Made by a program: the position numbers and the translations under genes. 9,848 bases of DNA, taken from an uncultured Collinsella sp. GTDB taxonomy: Bacteria > Actinomycetota > Coriobacteriia > Coriobacteriales > Coriobacteriaceae. Numbering within the stretch: position 1 is the stretch's first letter; every line of letters starts with the position of its first letter. Under the pieces are notes generated by a model that had not been told where the DNA came from, ran no database searches, and saw nothing but the letters and a program-made list of their open reading frames with translations. Of this stretch, positions 6,606-9,848 are shown piece after piece. The stretch spans positions 1 to 9,848 of the forward strand of contig CAAENA010000066.1 of NCBI GenBank assembly GCA_900757205.1. The letters are read 5' to 3'.

Positions 6606-7334
6606 TTACTCCCCCGATGCGGTGGACGCGGTGTCGTCACCTTCGGCACCATCACCGGCAGAAGGCTCGGCCAAGCGATAACCCACGCCGCGCACGGTCT
6701 CGATGGCGCTGGCATGCTCGCCCAGTTTTTGGCGAAGCGTCTGCACGTGCACGTCAACGGTGCGCGAACCGCCGTCGAAGTCCCAGCCCCACACGCTCTG
6801 CAGCAACGACTCGCGGGTAAAGACCACGCCGGGCTTGCGCATGAGGTACTCGAGCAGGTCGAACTCGCGCAGGGTGAGCTTAAGCGGCTCGCCGGCAACG
6901 GTCACCTCGCGATGGCTGGGCGAGAGCACGATGTCCCCCACGCTGAGCACATCGCTCGCCTGCTTGACCATGCCGCCGCGACGCAGCAGTGCGCGGCAGC
7001 GGCTCGCAAGCTCCATGAGCGAAAACGGCTTAGTCAGGTAATCGTCGGCACCGCCATCGAGCGCCATCACCTTGTCGAGCTCGGTGTCCTTGGCGGTAAG
7101 CATCATGATGGGCACCGTCGCCGTCAGGCGATCGGCACGCAGGCGGCGCATAATCGCCAAGCCATCGGTGTCGGGCAGCATGATATCGAGCAGCACAGCA
7201 TCGGGCACCCGTCGCGCCACGGCAGCTTTAAACTCGCCATCGCACGAAAAGCCCTCGGCCTCGATTCCCTGCTTGCGCAGCGCGTAGACCGTCAAATCCC
7301 TGATGTTGTCATCGTCCTCGACGTAATAGATCAT
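6606..7334 (-). CDS. OmpR/PhoB-family response regulator
   Basis: This is a DNA-binding response regulator of 242 residues paired with the downstream PhoR-like kinase. The receiver domain (about 1-115) shows the acidic pocket YVEDDD (Glu6, Asp7, Asp8), the phosphoacceptor in LLDIMLP (Asp50), MLTAK (Thr80) and LTKPF (Lys102). The winged-helix domain (about 130-224) carries LTLREFDLLEYL, the recognition-helix region GSRTVDVHVQTLRQKLG and the wing RGVGYRL. It ends in a low-complexity tail rich in Gly, Asp, Ala, Ser and Thr. The ATG at 7334 is preferred because AAAGGGG (7341-7347) lies six bases upstream; an in-frame ATG at 7358 lacks such a site. A 14-bp palindrome just upstream may be its own operator. 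A PhoB role fits the pstB neighbour but is inferred. Confidence 0.92.
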   Translation of the reverse strand: MIYYVEDDDNIRDLTVYALRKQGIEAEGFSCDGEFKAAVARRVPDAVLLDIMLPDTDGLAIMRRLRADRLTATVPIMMLTAKDTELDKVMALDGGADDYLTKPFSLMELASRCRALLRRGGMVKQASDVLSVGDIVLSPSHREVTVAGEPLKLTLREFDLLEYLMRKPGVVFTRESLLQSVWGWDFDGGSRTVDVHVQTLRQKLGEHASAIETVRGVGYRLAEPSAGDGAEGDDTASTASGE

Positions 7335-7374
7335 GTTGAACCCCTTTGCGGCCGGCATGACCGCATCTTAACCC

Positions 7375-7388
7375 TAAAGGTACCTTTA
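7375..7388. promoter_or_regulatory. Perfect 14-bp palindrome before the PhoB-like regulator gene
   Basis: TAAAGGTACCTTTA reads identically on both strands and lies in the 64-base gap between the pstB stop and the regulator start, 41 bases before the ATG. It has no loop and is not followed by a T-run, so it looks more like a protein-binding site than a terminator. No function is established. Confidence 0.45.
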
Positions 7389-7398
7389 CTAGATGGTA

Positions 7399-8274
<876 letters not shown>

Positions 8275-8288
8275 ACCGCATACCTCCA

Positions 8289-8316
8289 CATCGATATCAA
8301 TTCAGCAGTATCGATA
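8289..8316. promoter_or_regulatory. Paired ATCGATA sites upstream of the pstB ribosome-binding site
   Basis: ATCGATA occurs at 8290-8296 and again at 8310-8316, 20 bases apart, about two helical turns. The second is the full palindrome TATCGATA (8309-8316); together the sites also form a 7-bp inverted repeat around 12 bases. The pair abuts the ribosome-binding site at 8283-8287. It could be an operator or a leader hairpin; neither is established. Confidence 0.4.
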
Positions 8317-8329
8317 GTAGAAATCGCGG

Positions 8330-8366
8330 CTCATATGTACGTGAGCGCATTGTCAAGTGTTTGTAA
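8330..8366 (-). promoter_or_regulatory. Possible pstB promoter with a Pho-box-like -35 region
   Basis: On the minus strand a perfect TTGACA (8351-8356) lies between the VanS-like stop and pstB. The best -10 is TATGAG (8330-8335) with a short 15-base spacer, so the promoter would depend on an activator if real. A similar hexamer, TTACAA (8361-8366), lies ten bases upstream of TTGACA, giving a tandem that loosely recalls the TTAACA-type repeats bound by PhoP in Bacillus, whose period is 11. This is suggestive only. Confidence 0.3.
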
Positions 8367-8377
8367 GGGCACGCTGG

Positions 8378-9616
8378 CTATGCGGCGGGCAGCTCGATGG
8401 TGAATATCGTGTGTTCGGGCGTCGATTCACATGCAACGGTACCGCCGTGTGCCGCGATGATCTCCTTGGCAATAGCAAGGCCCAGACCGGCACCACCGCG
8501 ATTGGTCGCACGCGCCGCATCCAGGCGATAGAACTTCTCAAAGATCACCTTGAGCTTAGCCGCAGGGATAGGATCGCCCTGATTGATAAAGCGCACGCGC
8601 ACGCCGCCATCGTCTTGGCGCCCGGCCTCAATCGTGATAGTCGAGCCCTCATAGCTATAGGCGACGGCGTTTTTCATGATGTTGTTAAACACGCGGGCCA
8701 TCTTGTCGCCATCCACGAGCACCGTCAGGTCCTCGCGAATATCAACTTGGACTTCCTTATGCTGCTCGTTGAGGATGGGATAGAACTCGTCAGCCACCTG
8801 AGCCAGCAGCAACCCCAGATCAACATGGCCGCGCGTGAGCACGATATCGTGGAAGTCAAAGCGCGTGATATCGAAGAACTCTTCGATGAGCGCATCGAGC
8901 CGGTGCGCCTTGTCGAGAGCCACGCCCGTAAAGTGCGCACGTTGCTCAACCGGCAGCTCAGGAGCCTCTTGCAGCAACGAAAGATAGCCCACCACACTGG
9001 CAAGCGGGGTGCGTAGGTCATGTGCCAAGTACGTGACCAGATCGTCCTTGCGATGCGACTCGTCACGCAGAGCTTGCTGCACCTTGCGCTCACGGTCACG
9101 CACGCGGTTAAGGGCGCCCTCGACCTCCAAGAAGTCGCCGTCGATGTTGTCCCAGGTGTCGGGGTGATCGATCAGGCGATCTTGAATACGAGCGGCCAGC
9201 ACACAATCGGCATGCTGCTCGCCCTGTTCGTAGCCCTGGTAGTACAGGGCGCGGCCGCAAAAGAACAGCACACACACGGCAAGCGCCAGCACAAAGCCAA
9301 GCATGTTGAATACAAAGCCGGCATCGAACAGCACCGGCCCTTCGAAGCCGCCAAGCGCCATGGCGCCAATCGCCAACGTCATGGCCCACGCGGCGCCGCC
9401 AATCACCATGCAGCGGCGCACAATCTCAAATCGATCGATCAGCAAAAAGCCGATAAGCAGCACCGCCAAGATTCCAGCGATGTTATCGATGCCAATCAGC
9501 AGCAGGGTCAGCAAAAAGAGCAGCACCGTTGCAAGCGCGCGATTGTCGACGACCGACCTCACGTATTCAAAGAGTCGATCGGGCACCTCGAACGCTTGTC
9601 TATCATCTTTTGTCAT
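8378..9616 (-). CDS. VanS-like sensor histidine kinase with four-helix membrane domain
   Basis: This is a 412-residue membrane histidine kinase paired with the VanR-like regulator upstream. The catalytic half follows VanS closely: YLAHDLRTPLASVVGYLSLLQEAPELPV (His199), LDKAHRLDALIEEFFDITRF, DLTVLVDGDKMARVFNNIMKNAVAYS, and IFEKFYRLDAARATNRGGAGLGLAIAKEI. The input half differs from classical VanS: four hydrophobic segments are visible at about 27-43, 46-61, 69-90 and 100-121 with very short connecting loops, so it may sense within the membrane or through a partner. A coiled linker fills about 125-190. The ATG at 9616 has GAGGA (9624-9628) seven bases upstream; a longer in-frame reading to 9781 would overlap the regulator gene. 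No van ligase or dipeptidase genes are present, so glycopeptide resistance should not be assumed. Confidence 0.92.
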   Translation of the reverse strand: MTKDDRQAFEVPDRLFEYVRSVVDNRALATVLLFLLTLLLIGIDNIAGILAVLLIGFLLIDRFEIVRRCMVIGGAAWAMTLAIGAMALGGFEGPVLFDAGFVFNMLGFVLALAVCVLFFCGRALYYQGYEQGEQHADCVLAARIQDRLIDHPDTWDNIDGDFLEVEGALNRVRDRERKVQQALRDESHRKDDLVTYLAHDLRTPLASVVGYLSLLQEAPELPVEQRAHFTGVALDKAHRLDALIEEFFDITRFDFHDIVLTRGHVDLGLLLAQVADEFYPILNEQHKEVQVDIREDLTVLVDGDKMARVFNNIMKNAVAYSYEGSTITIEAGRQDDGGVRVRFINQGDPIPAAKLKVIFEKFYRLDAARATNRGGAGLGLAIAKEIIAAHGGTVACESTPEHTIFTIELPAA

Positions 9617-9642
9617 ATCAAGATCCTCACAAGCGAAAAGCG

Positions 9643-9848
9643 TTATTCGATGATGTAGCCGACGCCCCAGACGTTTTTGATAAAGCGCGGCTTTTGTGCG
9701 TCGTCGCCGATCTTTTCGCGCAAGTGGCGAATGTGCACCATCACCGTATTGTTGGAGCCGGGCATAAAGTCCTCGTTCCACACCGCGCGGAACAGGTCCT
9801 CCACGGCCACCACGCTGCCGCGATGCTCGACCAGATACAGCAAGATTG
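9643..9848 (-). CDS. VanR-like response regulator, C-terminal part (cut by window edge)
   Basis: Only the last 68 codons or so are in the window; the 5' part, including the receiver domain, lies beyond the right edge. What remains is the second half of an OmpR-type winged helix: the segment LYLVEHRGSVVAVEDLFRAVWNEDF, the recognition helix SNNTVMVHIRHLREKIGDD and the wing NVWGVGYIIE. The pattern NNT..VHIRHLREK.....P..IK.VWGVGY.IE matches VanR. The stop codon is 26 bases before the VanS-like start, so the two form an operon. Confidence 0.88.
   Translation of the reverse strand, partial: ILLYLVEHRGSVVAVEDLFRAVWNEDFMPGSNNTVMVHIRHLREKIGDDAQKPRFIKNVWGVGYIIE

Noticed and set aside
6606..7358. Upstream ATG for the PhoB-like regulator
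   Set aside because: AAAGGGG lies directly before the ATG at 7334 and inside the longer reading. The receiver domain begins normally at 7334.
8378..9781. Longer start for the VanS-like kinase
   Set aside because: The extra N-terminus overlaps the end of the VanR-like gene in another frame and has no family resemblance. The ATG at 9616 has a well-placed GAGGA.
8378..9848. Vancomycin-resistance locus
   Set aside because: Only the regulator and kinase resemble VanRS, and no van enzyme genes are visible. VanRS-like systems are common without resistance.

Overview
The window is a compact, moderately high-GC bacterial segment. All ten recognisable genes lie on the minus strand, so transcription runs from high to low coordinates. 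The gene set (HtpG, a CpsB/CpsD/Wzz module, PstB and two OmpR-type two-component systems, one VanRS-like) together with the base composition suggests a gut Coriobacteriia actinobacterium such as Collinsella. That assignment is inference from overall style; there is no rRNA or other marker in the window.

Layout in transcription order, right edge to left: (i) the C-terminal end of a VanR-like response regulator (cut by the window edge) followed by its VanS-like histidine kinase, which carries an unusual four-helix membrane domain; (ii) pstB, the phosphate ABC transporter ATPase, with no pstS, pstC, pstA or phoU beside it; (iii) a second OmpR/PhoB-type response regulator and a PhoR-type sensor kinase separated by 3 bp; (iv) a tight Wzz - BY-kinase (CpsD-like) - PHP-type tyrosine phosphatase (CpsB-like) operon, the phosphorylation switch for capsule or exopolysaccharide export, with no glycosyltransferase or flippase genes in view; (v) a small ElaA/YjcF-type GNAT acetyltransferase bordered by short related repeats; (vi) htpG, the bacterial Hsp90. 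The leftmost 150 bases hold several hairpins and a two-copy 26-bp-period repeat and no convincing gene.

How the parts fit: the two signalling systems sit next to cell-surface and phosphate functions. PstB followed by a PhoB/PhoR-like pair is a classic phosphate-response neighbourhood, and the polymer-length/kinase/phosphatase trio forms a complete phosphorylation cycle. The intergenic DNA is more unusual than the genes. htpG has a strong intrinsic-terminator-like hairpin in its leader, whose U-tract can alternatively pair with the htpG ribosome-binding region. A perfect 14-bp palindrome lies before the PhoB-like gene, and a pair of ATCGATA sites lies just upstream of the pstB ribosome-binding site. 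No CRISPR array, tRNA, rRNA, transposase, integrase or obvious defence system is visible.
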